Position numbers and translations under genes: made by a program. Below the pieces are notes generated by a model. It had not been told where the DNA came from. It saw nothing but the letters and a program-made list of their open reading frames with translations, and searched no databases. Below, piece after piece: positions 15,820-24,350 of a stretch of DNA of 64,000 nt. Source of the stretch: Actimicrobium sp035984655. GTDB taxonomy: Bacteria; Pseudomonadota; Gammaproteobacteria; Burkholderiales; Burkholderiaceae_D. Numbering within the stretch: position 1 is the first letter of the stretch; each line of letters begins with the position of its first letter. The stretch is taken from assembly GCF_035984655.1 (NCBI RefSeq), contig NZ_JAXCHT010000013.1:49881-113880 (forward strand), written 5' to 3'.

Positions 15820-17156
15820 CGGCTATCGCGTGAACCAAAAAAAACCCCCGATGCAATCGGAGGTTGGGTGATCAGGTACAGAAACCAGGCGGGACGGTTG
15901 ACATCCTCCCCGCCCTTTAGGACGGGGATTCCTACGGCGCTGCGCGATGATTTGCGAGTCGCTTCGGTGGGAACCTGCTTCATCGAGCGGCCTGACTGCG
16001 CCGTCTCTTCACAGGCTAAGACGCGATGTCCTCGCGCTAAAACATTGATCGCACCGACCACATCGGCGTGATTTTCGTAACCGCAATCGACGCACAGGAA
16101 TTTCGCTTGTGTTTGCCGATTTTCTTTCGATACATGGGCACAGGCCGGGCACGTCTGGCTTGTATGGTGAGGCGGAACGGCCATTAACATTCCGCCGTGC
16201 CAAACTACCTTATATGCCAGTTGGCGTCTGAACTCGCCCCAACCCTGATCGAGAATGGAACGGTTCAGGCCAGATTTCTGCGCTACCTTTTTGCCGGGCT
16301 GTTCGCTATTGCCTTTGGAAGACTTGGACATATTCCGTACCTGCAAATCCTCAATACAGACGAGCGCGTGGTTTTGGCTGATCGTTGTTGTGGTTTTGTG
16401 CAGGAAGTCTTTGCGGGCGTTAGCGATGCCGGTGTGAATCTTCTGGACGCGGGCCTTCGCCTTCTTCCAGTTACTGCTGAACTTGACCTTACGGCTCATG
16501 CGGCGCTGGTAGCGCGCAAGGCGTTGCTGGTGTTTCTTGAAGCTGTTGAGCGGCGCGACGAAGTCTCCATCGCTGAACGTGGCGAAGCGGGCGATACCGA
16601 CATCGATGCCGATGGCGGTGGTCGCCGTGGGCAGCGACTGTTCGGCTTCGCGTTGCGTCTGGATCGACGCGAACCACTTGCCGCCCGACTGACTCACGGT
16701 GACATTGCGGACCTCGCCCAGCACATCACGGCTGTTGCGGTAGCGCAGCCAGCCGAGCTTGGGAAGGCAGATTCGGCCGTTACCCTGATCGAGCTTGATC
16801 TGTTTCGAGTCGGGGTAGCGAAAAGTATCACCGCTACCCTTGCGCTTAAATTTTGGAAAGTCGGCGCGTTTCTCGAAGAAATTCTTGTACGCCTTCTCCA
16901 AATCTTTCAAGGCATGTTGCAGTGGGTGACACGGCGCGTCCTTCAGCCAAGGTGTGTCGGGACCATTGCGCCACCCAGTCAATTGCTTCGCCATGGCGAC
17001 GTAGCCAATGAACTTGTTGCCCGCCTCGTGGTTCTCCTGTTGCATCGTTAGCGCTTTGTTGTAGACGAACCGGCATGACCCAGCGAAGCGGCGCATATCG
17101 CGCTCTTGCTCGCCATCGGGCATCAGTTCGTATTTGTAGGCTTGTAAGCGTTGCAT
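15816..17156 (-). CDS. tnpB: TnpB of the complete IS605-type element (reads out through the element end)
   Basis: 446 residues. N-terminal domain as in the other copies, RuvC residues in IGIDVGIARF, VCIEDLQ and NHADVVGAIN, and zinc-ribbon cysteines in TCPACAH and FLCVDCGY. Related to but clearly diverged from copies 1 and 3. Normal TnpB ends near residue 420; here no stop occurs before the right end, so the frame crosses the guide-RNA region and the element boundary (15898). It adds about 27 flank-encoded residues and stops at TAG 15816-15818 inside the end of the methyltransferase gene. The extension is probably harmless but unusual. Confidence 0.9.
   Translation of the reverse strand: MQRLQAYKYELMPDGEQERDMRRFAGSCRFVYNKALTMQQENHEAGNKFIGYVAMAKQLTGWRNGPDTPWLKDAPCHPLQHALKDLEKAYKNFFEKRADFPKFKRKGSGDTFRYPDSKQIKLDQGNGRICLPKLGWLRYRNSRDVLGEVRNVTVSQSGGKWFASIQTQREAEQSLPTATTAIGIDVGIARFATFSDGDFVAPLNSFKKHQQRLARYQRRMSRKVKFSSNWKKAKARVQKIHTGIANARKDFLHKTTTTISQNHALVCIEDLQVRNMSKSSKGNSEQPGKKVAQKSGLNRSILDQGWGEFRRQLAYKVVWHGGMLMAVPPHHTSQTCPACAHVSKENRQTQAKFLCVDCGYENHADVVGAINVLARGHRVLACEETAQSGRSMKQVPTEATRKSSRSAVGIPVLKGGEDVNRPAWFLYLITQPPIASGVFFGSRDSR
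15837..15863 (-). terminator. Minus-strand terminator displaced by the IS605-type insertion
   Basis: On the minus strand: stem CCTCCGATTGCATCGGGGG then eight T. Removing the element at 15898-17668 places it about 35 bases after the stop of the exported protein gene at 17670, its likely original client. Now it follows tnpB instead. Confidence 0.75.
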
Positions 17157-17668
17157 ACTTCAATTATAGTTTGGTCTATGAGCAATGACAACGATATTCG
17201 ACACGGAAGACAATGCGTTTTCCTGATGCATGTGCATTTGGTCTTCGTGACAAAATACCGCCGTGAAGTATTCACAAAAGAAATTCTTGACGACCTGCGC
17301 CCGATGTTCGCCAGCGTCTGCACGGACTTTGAAGCGGAACTGGTGGAGTTCGACGGCGAGGATGACCATGTGCACTTGCTGGTGAACTATCCGCCCAAGG
17401 TTTCCGTTTCCAATCTGGTCAACAGCCTGAAAGGCGTTTCCAGCCGCATGATTCGGAAGAAGAACTACCCGAGCATCCGCAAGAAGCTATGGGGCGGCGC
17501 GCTATGGTCGCCTTCCTACTTTGCCGGTAGCTGCGGTGGCGCACCCATTGCCGTTATCCGGCAGTACATCGAACAGCAGCAAACACCACACTAGACGCAC
17601 CAAACCGGACGACTTTGCCGTCCGCGCTCTTGACCCCGCCCTGAAGGGCGAGGTTTGCCGCGCAACCG
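15898..17668. mobile_element. Complete IS605-type element with divergent tnpA and tnpB (copy 2)
   Basis: 1771 bp. On the minus strand the left end follows 5'-TTGAT (17673-17669) and begins CGGTTGCGCGGCAAACC with a hairpin CGCCC-TTCA-GGGCG. The right end has hairpin CCCCGTCC-TAAA-GGGCGGGG and ends GAGGATGTCAA at 15898. Ends match copies 1 and 3 in position and hairpin plan. The target TTGAT contains the TGA stop of the neighbouring gene, so insertion fell immediately after that stop. TTGAT is also the target known for ISDra2 of Deinococcus. Potential source of transposase for the tnpB-only copies. Confidence 0.88.
17178..17594 (+). CDS. tnpA: IS200/IS605 Y1 HUH transposase TnpA
   Basis: 138 residues from the ATG at 17178 (MSNDNDIRHG); the upstream extension would overlap the tnpB start. 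The metal-binding HUH motif is H64-V-H66 in EDDHVHLLVNYPP, and the catalytic tyrosine is Y130 in AVIRQYIEQQ; the N-terminal HVHLVFVTKYRREVF strand is diagnostic. TnpA excises and inserts single-stranded DNA at TTGAT by recognising end hairpins. It is transcribed away from tnpB with only 21 bp between start codons. Full length and with all catalytic residues, so probably active. Confidence 0.93.
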   Translation: MSNDNDIRHGRQCVFLMHVHLVFVTKYRREVFTKEILDDLRPMFASVCTDFEAELVEFDGEDDHVHLLVNYPPKVSVSNLVNSLKGVSSRMIRKKNYPSIRKKLWGGALWSPSYFAGSCGGAPIAVIRQYIEQQQTPH

Positions 17669-17669
17669 A

Positions 17670-18020
17670 TCAATCGTCGTGTCCGCGGCCATGTCCGCGC
17701 TCATAGCCGCGATCGCGGTCGTGATCCCGGTCATTGTCATGGCGACGATAGCCGTCGTTGTCCTCATGACGATGGCGCTCTTGCCACTCACGCGCCCTAA
17801 ACTGACGCTCGCGCCAGTCACTTTCGTAACGTTCCTGCACGTAGACGGGACGCTGCTGCACGTAGACCGGCTGCTGTTGGACATAGACCGGCTGCTGGTA
17901 GACGCCTGGCAGCCCGATATTGACGCCAATGTCGACGCCCCCGGCACTGGCGGGCAAGGATGCCAGCAGTAAAACTGCACCAGTGGCAATGCCTGCAGCG
18001 ATAGTCATCATTTTGTTCAT
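17670..18020 (-). CDS. Small exported protein with PVYVQQ repeats and a His/Asp/Arg tail
   Basis: 116 residues from the ATG at 18020, with AAGGAG 8 bases upstream; longer frames lack a ribosome site. A clear Sec signal peptide (MNKMMTIAAGIATGAVLLLA...ASA) precedes GGVDIGVNIGLPG, then three near-repeats of QPVYVQQ at about residues 40-60, an Arg/Glu-rich helix (WRERQFRAREWQERH) and a tail rich in His, Asp, Arg and Gly that may bind metal. This plan is common for small periplasmic/envelope proteins of Oxalobacteraceae; function unknown. Its stop codon is part of the TTGAT target used by the adjacent element. Confidence 0.78.
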   Translation of the reverse strand: MNKMMTIAAGIATGAVLLLASLPASAGGVDIGVNIGLPGVYQQPVYVQQQPVYVQQRPVYVQERYESDWRERQFRAREWQERHRHEDNDGYRRHDNDRDHDRDRGYERGHGRGHDD

Positions 18021-18144
18021 GCTGGATCTCCTTTGAGTATGTGCCTCATTAGATACCCTGCGCCGACATGCGGACAGGCTGCTGCGGTAAGGCACGTAAG
18101 GAGATGTTTCCAGGAATCTGTCTCGCAGCCCACCGTTTGCCTGC

Positions 18145-19047
18145 TTACTTCACCTGCATCTGTCCGCCCAATGCAAAAACCAGGTCATCCAGCAGCTTCG
18201 CCAGCTCTCCGGTCATCAGCATCAGGTCCGAATCAAAGCGCTCGTCATCGTCGCGCGACGAGGTGTCGGCATTTTCCTTGATCACATCCAGCGCAGCCAC
18301 GCGCTTGATGGTCAATGACTCCGTCAGCACAAAGGAAATCCGATCAGCCCAAGTCATTGCCAGGCGGGTGCACTGCTTGCCGCTGGCAATGTGGCGCTGG
18401 ACATCATCCGGCTCGATTGTCTGGCTGACATAGCGCACCGTCGCCTTGCCTTCGCCCTGCGCGCGCAGTTCGGTATCCTGATCCACCGTGAAACCCTTTG
18501 GGGCCGTGTCGGCGGCCAGCCATTCGGTCATTGCCGACACCGGAGACTGCACGACGTGCAAGGCTTCCAGCGGCAGTTTGTCGATGCCCTTGATGAGCAA
18601 CTTGATGACTTCGTCAGCCTTGGCGGCAGTGCCGGCATCGATAACCAGCCAGCCATTGACCGGGTCAATCCATGCCCAGGTCGTACGGTTGATGCTGAAT
18701 GCGCGCGGCAGCAGCTCATCGGTGACCTGCTCCTTGATTTCGCGCATTTGCTTGCGCCCTGGCTTGAAGCCTTGCTGTTCTTCGATCTCGGTGGCTTTGG
18801 CCTTGGACACCTGATTGATGACACTGGCTGGCAACAGTTTCTTTTCGGTGCCAAGCGCAATCAGCAGTTGTTGATTGACGGAGTGCACCAGAATGCCGTT
18901 CTCGCGCGGCGAGATCCAGCCTTGGGTCTGCATGTCCAGGCTGGTGCAGGGTTGGAAAGTTTGTGGCGTGAGTGCCGCTTCGAGCTTCTCGGCATTCATG
19001 TCCCACGGTGCGGGAAGACGGTAAATCTGAAGGTTCTTGAACCACAT
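18145..19047 (-). CDS. rdgC: Recombination-associated protein RdgC
   Basis: 300 residues, the normal RdgC length. Begins MWFKNLQIYRL and has the conserved GWISPRE segment near residue 45, LLPASVIN and EQVTDELLPRAFS. RdgC forms a DNA-encircling dimeric ring that limits RecA filament action and takes part in replication restart and, in some species, pilin antigenic variation. Divergent from minC with a shared 160-bp control region. Confidence 0.95.
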   Translation of the reverse strand: MWFKNLQIYRLPAPWDMNAEKLEAALTPQTFQPCTSLDMQTQGWISPRENGILVHSVNQQLLIALGTEKKLLPASVINQVSKAKATEIEEQQGFKPGRKQMREIKEQVTDELLPRAFSINRTTWAWIDPVNGWLVIDAGTAAKADEVIKLLIKGIDKLPLEALHVVQSPVSAMTEWLAADTAPKGFTVDQDTELRAQGEGKATVRYVSQTIEPDDVQRHIASGKQCTRLAMTWADRISFVLTESLTIKRVAALDVIKENADTSSRDDDERFDSDLMLMTGELAKLLDDLVFALGGQMQVK

Positions 19048-19102
19048 GGCAGTCTGACGAAAAAGGATCGTATTCTACACGCGGCTCCCGGCGATTTTCA
19101 GA

Positions 19103-19130
19103 TTTTTGGGTGGATCCAAGGCGGTATAAT
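19103..19130 (+). promoter_or_regulatory. Likely minCDE promoter
   Basis: TATAAT at 19125-19130 preceded, 16 bases earlier, by TTTTTG at 19103-19108. It lies 78 bases before the minC ATG. The -10 is perfect, the -35 only fair. Confidence 0.55.
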
Positions 19131-19208
19131 GTGAAGCCAATTGGCCAGAAGCCCGCATATCGCACAGCACCCGGCGAGCCGTACAATTCGCCTCACCAAG
19201 ACTGCCTC

Positions 19209-19937
19209 ATGCAAAAAAACCAGACCAGCAAACCTATCGACATCAAGATATCCACTGTAGTCGCGATTTCCGCAATTCTGCATCAAACCGACCCCGCCCG
19301 GCTCGACGCCGCGATGCGCGAGATGACCGGCGGCGAATCCGATTTTTTTGAAGACGAACTGGCCGTGATCGATCTGTCGGCATTGAACCTGGCCGACAAT
19401 CGGCTGGACTGGCCGGCGCTGGTCAGCCTTCTCAAATCGTACCGGCTGCATGCGGTTGCGGTGCGCAATGCGCCCGCCGAGCTCGAAGCCGAAATCCTAG
19501 CCAATGGTTTGACGCTCGATCGCAGCGCCCGGCCGCGCGTGGCGGAAGCGCCGCAACCAGTGCGCGCAGCCGCGCCTGCACCGGTTGCCAGCAATCCGGC
19601 CGCAACGACGATGATCCTCGATACGCCGGTGCGTGCCGGGCAGCGTATTTACGCACGCGGATGCGACCTGATCATCACGGCGGCGGTCAACAATGGCGCC
19701 GAAGTCATTGCCGACGGCAGCATACATGTCTATGCGCCGTTGCGCGGCCGTGCGCTGGCCGGCGCCAGCGGCAATCGCGACGCGCGCATTTTTGCGGCAA
19801 CAATGGAGGCCGAGCTGGTCTCGATTGCAGGCATCTATCGCACGTTCGACAACGGCTACCCGGAAGGCCTGGGAGCGCATCCCGTACAAATTCGGCTGGT
19901 CGGTGACCGGCTCGACGTACTATCAATCCATTCCTGA
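19209..19937 (+). CDS. minC: Septum site-determining protein MinC
   Basis: 242 residues from the ATG at 19209. N-terminal FtsZ-inhibiting domain (about 1-105), Ala/Pro linker with APAPVASNPA, and a C-terminal beta-helix domain (TMILDTPVRAGQRIYARGCDLIITAAVNNGAEV, then IHVYAPLRGRALAGA), which binds MinD. MinC oscillates with MinD and blocks Z-ring formation at the poles. First gene of minCDE, 29 bp before minD. Confidence 0.95.
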   Translation: MQKNQTSKPIDIKISTVVAISAILHQTDPARLDAAMREMTGGESDFFEDELAVIDLSALNLADNRLDWPALVSLLKSYRLHAVAVRNAPAELEAEILANGLTLDRSARPRVAEAPQPVRAAAPAPVASNPAATTMILDTPVRAGQRIYARGCDLIITAAVNNGAEVIADGSIHVYAPLRGRALAGASGNRDARIFAATMEAELVSIAGIYRTFDNGYPEGLGAHPVQIRLVGDRLDVLSIHS

Positions 19938-19966
19938 TTGTCAACTTCCCCGAAAGGAGTTTTTTT

Positions 19967-20782
19967 GTGGCAAAAGTCATCGTTGTAACGTCCGGTAAAG
20001 GTGGTGTCGGCAAGACCACCTCGAGCGCGAGTTTCGCTTCCGGACTCGCCCTGCGCGGCCATAAAACCGCCGTGCTCGATTTCGATGTCGGCCTGCGCAA
20101 TCTCGACCTCATCATGGGCTGCGAACGGCGGGTCGTGTATGACCTGATCAACGTCATTAACAATGAAGCGACCCTGAATCAAGCCCTGATCAAGGACAAG
20201 CATTGCGACAATCTGTATGTATTGCCGGCTTCGCAAACGCGCGACAAGGATGCCCTGTCCGAGGAAGGTGTCGAGCGCGTGCTCAAGGACCTCGATGCAA
20301 TGGGGTTTGAATACATCATCTGCGATTCGCCTGCCGGCATCGAGCGCGGCGCCGTCATGGCGCTGACGTTCGCCGACGAAGCGATCATCGTGACCAACCC
20401 GGAAGTCTCGTCAGTGCGCGACTCGGACCGGATCCTGGGCATCATTCAGGCGAAATCGCGCCGCGCCCAGAACGGTGGCGAACCGGTCAAGGAACATCTG
20501 CTGATTACACGCTACGTCCCCAAGCGCGTCGAAGCCGGCGAGATGTTGTCTTACACCGACGTCCAGGAAATCCTGCGCATCCCGCTGGTGGGCATCATTC
20601 CCGAATCGGAATCGGTGCTGGCCGCCTCGAATCAAGGCAACCCGGCTATTCATATAGAAGGCAGCGACGTGTCACAGGCGTATCACGATCTGGTGTCACG
20701 CTTCCTCGGCGAAGACGTGCCGCTGCGCTTTACCACGTATGAAAAACCAGGTTTCCTGCAGCGCATCTTCAGGGGAAAATAA
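19967..20782 (+). CDS. minD: Septum site-determining ATPase MinD
   Basis: 271 residues with a GTG start at 19967, chosen because AAAGGAG lies 7 bases before it and the family starts MAKVIVVTSGKGGVGKT. The deviant Walker A box is KGGVGKTT with the signature Lys at residue 11. DFDVGLRNLDLIMG and the C-terminal amphipathic membrane-targeting helix (KPGFLQRIFRG) are present. MinD-ATP dimers bind membrane and recruit MinC; MinE releases them. Confidence 0.97.
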   Translation: MAKVIVVTSGKGGVGKTTSSASFASGLALRGHKTAVLDFDVGLRNLDLIMGCERRVVYDLINVINNEATLNQALIKDKHCDNLYVLPASQTRDKDALSEEGVERVLKDLDAMGFEYIICDSPAGIERGAVMALTFADEAIIVTNPEVSSVRDSDRILGIIQAKSRRAQNGGEPVKEHLLITRYVPKRVEAGEMLSYTDVQEILRIPLVGIIPESESVLAASNQGNPAIHIEGSDVSQAYHDLVSRFLGEDVPLRFTTYEKPGFLQRIFRGK

Positions 20783-20783
20783 A

Positions 20784-21047
20784 ATGGCTCTCTTATCCTT
20801 TTTATTCGCAAACAAGCCCAAGACTGCCAACGCGGCCAAAGAGCGCCTCCAGATCATCATTGCGCGGGAGCGCAACGGCCGCGCCGGGCCCGACTTTTTA
20901 CCGGCGCTGCACAAGGAATTGATCGCGGTGATTTCGAAATACACCAAGGTCAATGCGGACGACATCAAAATTTCACTGGATCGCCAAGGCAATCTGGAAG
21001 TGCTGGATGTCAATGTCGTGTTACCGGATGCCGCACCCGGCGCATAA
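20784..21047 (+). CDS. minE: Cell division topological specificity factor MinE
   Basis: 87 residues; the ATG at 20784 follows the minD stop by 1 base, implying coupling. MALLSFLFANK is the membrane-targeting N-terminus, AKERLQIIIARERN the helix that contacts MinD, and LHKELIAVISKYTKVNADDIKISL the dimeric topological-specificity domain. MinE stimulates MinD ATPase and drives pole-to-pole oscillation. Confidence 0.97.
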   Translation: MALLSFLFANKPKTANAAKERLQIIIARERNGRAGPDFLPALHKELIAVISKYTKVNADDIKISLDRQGNLEVLDVNVVLPDAAPGA

Positions 21048-21055
21048 AAGGCAGT

Positions 21056-21088
21056 GCCTGCCAACGATTATGTTGACAGGCCTCTTTT
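21056..21088 (+). terminator. Terminator of minCDE
   Basis: Stem GCCTGCCAAC/GTTGACAGGC with one mismatch and a 6-base loop, followed by CTCTTTT. Moderate T tail; located 8 bases after the minE stop. Confidence 0.65.
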
Positions 21089-21959
21089 AACGGGGAGTAA
21101 ACAGACGCTTTGCACGGTATTTGCGTCCCACACACGCAAATAAATATCTGCAAATGCCGTCAAATGGCAATAAATGCCCACGCCCTCCTTGTTCCTCACG
21201 GGAAAAACAAATCCCTAAAAATTGACTCCGACGAGAATCCCCATTGCCGATCACATGATGTTTACTGATGGACAGCGGGAGCACTTCCTGGTTTTTGACG
21301 TGTCAATGCCCGAATTTAATGCGATACACATATAAATACTCACGTCAATTTTTGATAAAAATGTTGCGATAATGAGACATTCATATTTGACATCAATTCC
21401 TCTTGACGCCAGCTTTGGTGCGGTGCAATCGGCCTTCGTCCAGCGATCACCGGAAAGTCAGGCAGGCGCAAAAGCAGGCTGCGCGCATGCTTTTTTAAAA
21501 TCGAATAGAATTCGGCCTGCGCATCGGTGTAGTTAATCGAAAAATTGCTGCGATGCGGTTCAGAACGAAATTCGTACGCCACGCAAGCCAAAGCTGGGAG
21601 TAAGCAGCGACAAGAGACAGGCGAACAGTTGAGGTTCTGAATTCGTGCTTTACATGAAATGCCGAGTGTATTGCGTGCAGGTTCAAGCGTTGTCGTTATC
21701 AGGCGCTCGAATAGCCGCGATGGACAAGCAGTCATTTTTTGGTTGGCATGCAACTTCTGACAGCCGACGTAGTCGTATAACGCAATGGCAACGTGGTGAT
21801 GGTTCCATTAAGTCACTAAGCGGTCATTTTGCTGTTATATCGTTCGCGTTGACACGATTCAGCGGTAGTGCCCGGCTGGTGCCAAACTTTTTTGGCATCG
21901 ACACCTGATGGCAGCACGGCGGTCCGGAACACCTTTAATTTTTAACCAGGAAACTCATA
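21089..21959. other. Long AT-rich intergenic region ahead of the porin gene
   Basis: About 870 bp with lower GC than its surroundings and no credible gene. Open frames here (for example 21340-21753 minus) have Cys-rich, biased translations without a ribosome site or recognisable domain. The last 60 bases carry the porin leader with ACCAGGAAACTC before the ATG. Porin genes often have long, heavily regulated leaders, so promoters and possibly a regulatory RNA are expected, but I cannot place them. Confidence 0.4.
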
Positions 21960-22976
21960 ATGAAAAAATCGCTTTTTGCACTCGCCATTCTTGGCGCGTT
22001 CGCTGGTGCCGCTTCGGCCCAGACTTCGGTCACCATGTACGGCGTCGTTGACGCTGGCGTTTCCCGTGACAACAACGGTACAGCCAGCACGACCCGTCTT
22101 GACAGCGGTATTCAATCGGGCAGCCGTTTGGGCTTCCGCGGTACCGAAGATCTGGGTGGCGGTCTGAAAGGTCTGTTCGTTCTGGAAACCGGCATCAACG
22201 TCGATCAAGGTGGTTTCGGTCAAAGCAACAAGGCCTTCGGTCGTCAAGCCTACGTTGGCCTGAACAGCGGTCTGGGTACCCTGAAACTGGGTCGTCAAAC
22301 CACATTGCTGCGTAATGCACTCGATGCAATCGATCCATTCCACATCGGCCTGGCCGGTAGCGCCGAGCGTTTCTTCAACGACAGTGGCTCACTTGACGTC
22401 GCTGGCGGAAAATCGAGCGGCCGTATGGACAACACGGTCAGCTACGCAACGCCTAACTTCGCTGGCTTCACTGGTCAATTCCAGTATGGCTTCGGTGAAG
22501 TTGCTGGTAACAGCAAGGCAAGCACCCAGGTAACCGCTTCGGCGCAATACGAAAACGGCCCACTGTTGGTTTCGCTGACCCAGCACAACATCCAGAACGC
22601 AACCGACACCAACAAAGAGAAGATCACTTTGGCCGGCGCGACTTACGATTTCTCAGTCGTCAAGGTTCACACCCTGTTCGACTACGATCGTAACGATTCG
22701 AACTCGATCACCCATCGTGACCAGATGGTTGGCGTTACCGTGCCATTTGGCCCGCACGCTTTCCTGTTCGACTACACCCGTCGCACCGACAAGGCTCTGG
22801 CTAACCAGGCTGAGTCGAAGCAATACGCTCTGGGTTACACCTACGCGATGTCGAAGCGTACCAACCTGTACACGTCGTACTCGAACACCAAGAACGACGG
22901 CGCTGCTTCGCTCAACGTCGTAGCTCCTGGTGCAACCGACAAACTGTTCGACGTCGGCGTTCGCCACACGTTCTAA
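21960..22976 (+). CDS. Gram-negative trimeric porin (Burkholderiales type)
   Basis: 338 residues. Signal peptide MKKSLFALAILGAFAGAASA is followed by the mature start QTSVTMYGVVDAG that is standard for betaproteobacterial general porins (Porin_4 family). GSRLGFRGTEDLGGGLKG forms an early strand-loop pair, AYVGLNSGLGTLKLGRQ precedes the constriction loop, and the chain ends in VGVRHTF with the C-terminal Phe needed for Bam insertion. Sixteen-stranded outer-membrane channel for small solutes. Codon use is strongly biased toward a few codons, as in very highly expressed genes. Monocistronic with its own terminator. Confidence 0.95.
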   Translation: MKKSLFALAILGAFAGAASAQTSVTMYGVVDAGVSRDNNGTASTTRLDSGIQSGSRLGFRGTEDLGGGLKGLFVLETGINVDQGGFGQSNKAFGRQAYVGLNSGLGTLKLGRQTTLLRNALDAIDPFHIGLAGSAERFFNDSGSLDVAGGKSSGRMDNTVSYATPNFAGFTGQFQYGFGEVAGNSKASTQVTASAQYENGPLLVSLTQHNIQNATDTNKEKITLAGATYDFSVVKVHTLFDYDRNDSNSITHRDQMVGVTVPFGPHAFLFDYTRRTDKALANQAESKQYALGYTYAMSKRTNLYTSYSNTKNDGAASLNVVAPGATDKLFDVGVRHTF

Positions 22977-23020
22977 TGGTTGCTGCAGGCGCGAGCCTGC
23001 TGTAATGCAAGCAATGTGAA

Positions 23021-23045
23021 AAGGCACCTTCGGGTGCCTTTTTTT
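23021..23045 (+). terminator. Porin terminator
   Basis: AAGGCACC-TTCG-GGTGCCTT hairpin with a stable UUCG loop followed by a T run, 44 bases after the porin stop. Confidence 0.95.
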
Positions 23046-23108
23046 ATGCCCGATGCGATTGCCGACTACACTGCCGGCATGAACAGGAAATCGTCTTAAG
23101 GACTGAAT

Positions 23109-24089
23109 ATGAAAATTACGGTGATTGGCGCAGGGGCGGTCGGCGGATTAATCGCGGCGCGACTGGCCCGGCATCAGGATGGCTTGTCCATGATCGCGCG
23201 TGGCCGCACCCTTGATGCGATCAACACGCATGGACTGCGTATCGACAGCGGTGCAAGCACCGTCGCCGTTAAGGTCCGTGCCGAAAGCGATCCAGCCCGT
23301 CTTGGCGTGCAGGATCTGGTGGTGGTGGCGGTCAAGGCCACCGGACTGGCCGACGTCGCGACGCAGATTCATCCGCTGCTGGGACCGGATACCATCGTGC
23401 TCAGCGCAATGAATGGCGTGCCATGGTGGTTCTTTGAGAATCCGGCGGTACCCCATGCCGGCATGCGACTCGACACCCTGGACGCAACTGGCGCGCTGCG
23501 TCGGGCGATACCGGTGCAGCAGATCATCGGTTGCGTGGTGCATTTGACGTGCAGCGCACCGGAGCCAGGCATGGTGCGGCCAGGTTTTGGCAATCGCCTG
23601 ATCGTGGGTGAGGCACTGGGCGGACTATCCACCCGGCTGGCGCAGGTCGCCGCGCTCTTGAATCAGGCCGGTTTTGACGCTGATGCCGGTGCCGATATCC
23701 GCAGCGATATCTGGTACAAGCTGTGGGGCAACATGACCATGAATCCGCTGTCGGCCATCACTGGCGCCACCTGCGACAAATTGCTGGATGATCCGCTGGT
23801 GCGCGCGTTATGCCTGAAGGCGATGCAGGAAGCCACCGTTATCGGTGCGGAAATTGGCTGCCCGATCGCACAGAGCGGAGAAGAAAGAATGCAGCTCACG
23901 CGCAAGCTGGGCGCGTTCAAGACATCGATGCTGCAGGATGTCGAGGCGGGGAAAGGATTGGAAATCGATGCGCTGATCGGCGCCGTGCATGAAATTGGCC
24001 AGCGCCTGGGAATTGCCACCCCCAACATCGACAGTCTGTTCGGGCTGGTGCGCCTGTTTGCGCGAACGCGCGGGCTCTATCCGGATTGA
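23109..24089 (+). CDS. 2-dehydropantoate 2-reductase family (PanE/ApbA)
   Basis: 326 residues. The NADPH-binding Rossmann start MKITVIGAGAVGGLIAARLA contains GxGxxG; the catalytic Lys lies in IWYKLWGNMTMNPLSAITGAT (about residue 200), and the Glu in VEAGKGLEIDALIGAV. PanE reduces 2-dehydropantoate to pantoate for coenzyme A synthesis. Several paralogues usually coexist in Burkholderiales, some acting on other 2-keto acids, and no pan genes are adjacent, so the exact substrate is open. Confidence 0.88.
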   Translation: MKITVIGAGAVGGLIAARLARHQDGLSMIARGRTLDAINTHGLRIDSGASTVAVKVRAESDPARLGVQDLVVVAVKATGLADVATQIHPLLGPDTIVLSAMNGVPWWFFENPAVPHAGMRLDTLDATGALRRAIPVQQIIGCVVHLTCSAPEPGMVRPGFGNRLIVGEALGGLSTRLAQVAALLNQAGFDADAGADIRSDIWYKLWGNMTMNPLSAITGATCDKLLDDPLVRALCLKAMQEATVIGAEIGCPIAQSGEERMQLTRKLGAFKTSMLQDVEAGKGLEIDALIGAVHEIGQRLGIATPNIDSLFGLVRLFARTRGLYPD

Positions 24090-24242
24090 TTATTCAGCCA
24101 ACGCTGCAATGTCGACCGGCAGACCGTCGCCGTCCGGCATCCAGTCCGCCAATGCTGCGCCGCCAATCGCGAACGTCAGCAGCATAAATACGGCGCTGAC
24201 GAAAAAGGCACCGAAGGAGCGAACTTTTGCAGAAGGTTTCAT
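24090..24242 (-). CDS. Small single-helix membrane protein, unknown
   Basis: 50 residues if begun at the ATG at 24242 (MKPSAKVRSF). A basic start is followed by one hydrophobic helix (FGAFFVSAVFMLLTFAIGGAALA) and the short tail DWMPDGDGLPVDIAALAE. The stop directly abuts the convergent reductase stop at 24089. The ribosome site is weak (GAAAG). Could be a small inner-membrane or signal-peptide-bearing protein; I do not recognise it. Confidence 0.45.
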   Translation of the reverse strand: MKPSAKVRSFGAFFVSAVFMLLTFAIGGAALADWMPDGDGLPVDIAALAE

Positions 24243-24350
24243 GGCGGCTTTCGTTGGAGTAGAGATCGTTTCAGTACCCGGATCTTCTGCTCTAACGGCG
24301 CGCCGCTCTGTGCGCAAACCAACATTCGTTAAACTATTTCCCGGCACGGT

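Noticed and set aside
17880..18000. CRISPR-like or coding tandem repeat
   Set aside because: The short repeats encode PVYVQQ within one exported protein; spacing and length do not fit a CRISPR array. No CRISPR array was seen elsewhere.
21340..21753. 137-codon minus-strand frame before the porin
   Set aside because: Cys-rich translation, no ribosome site and no domain; sits in an AT-rich regulatory region.
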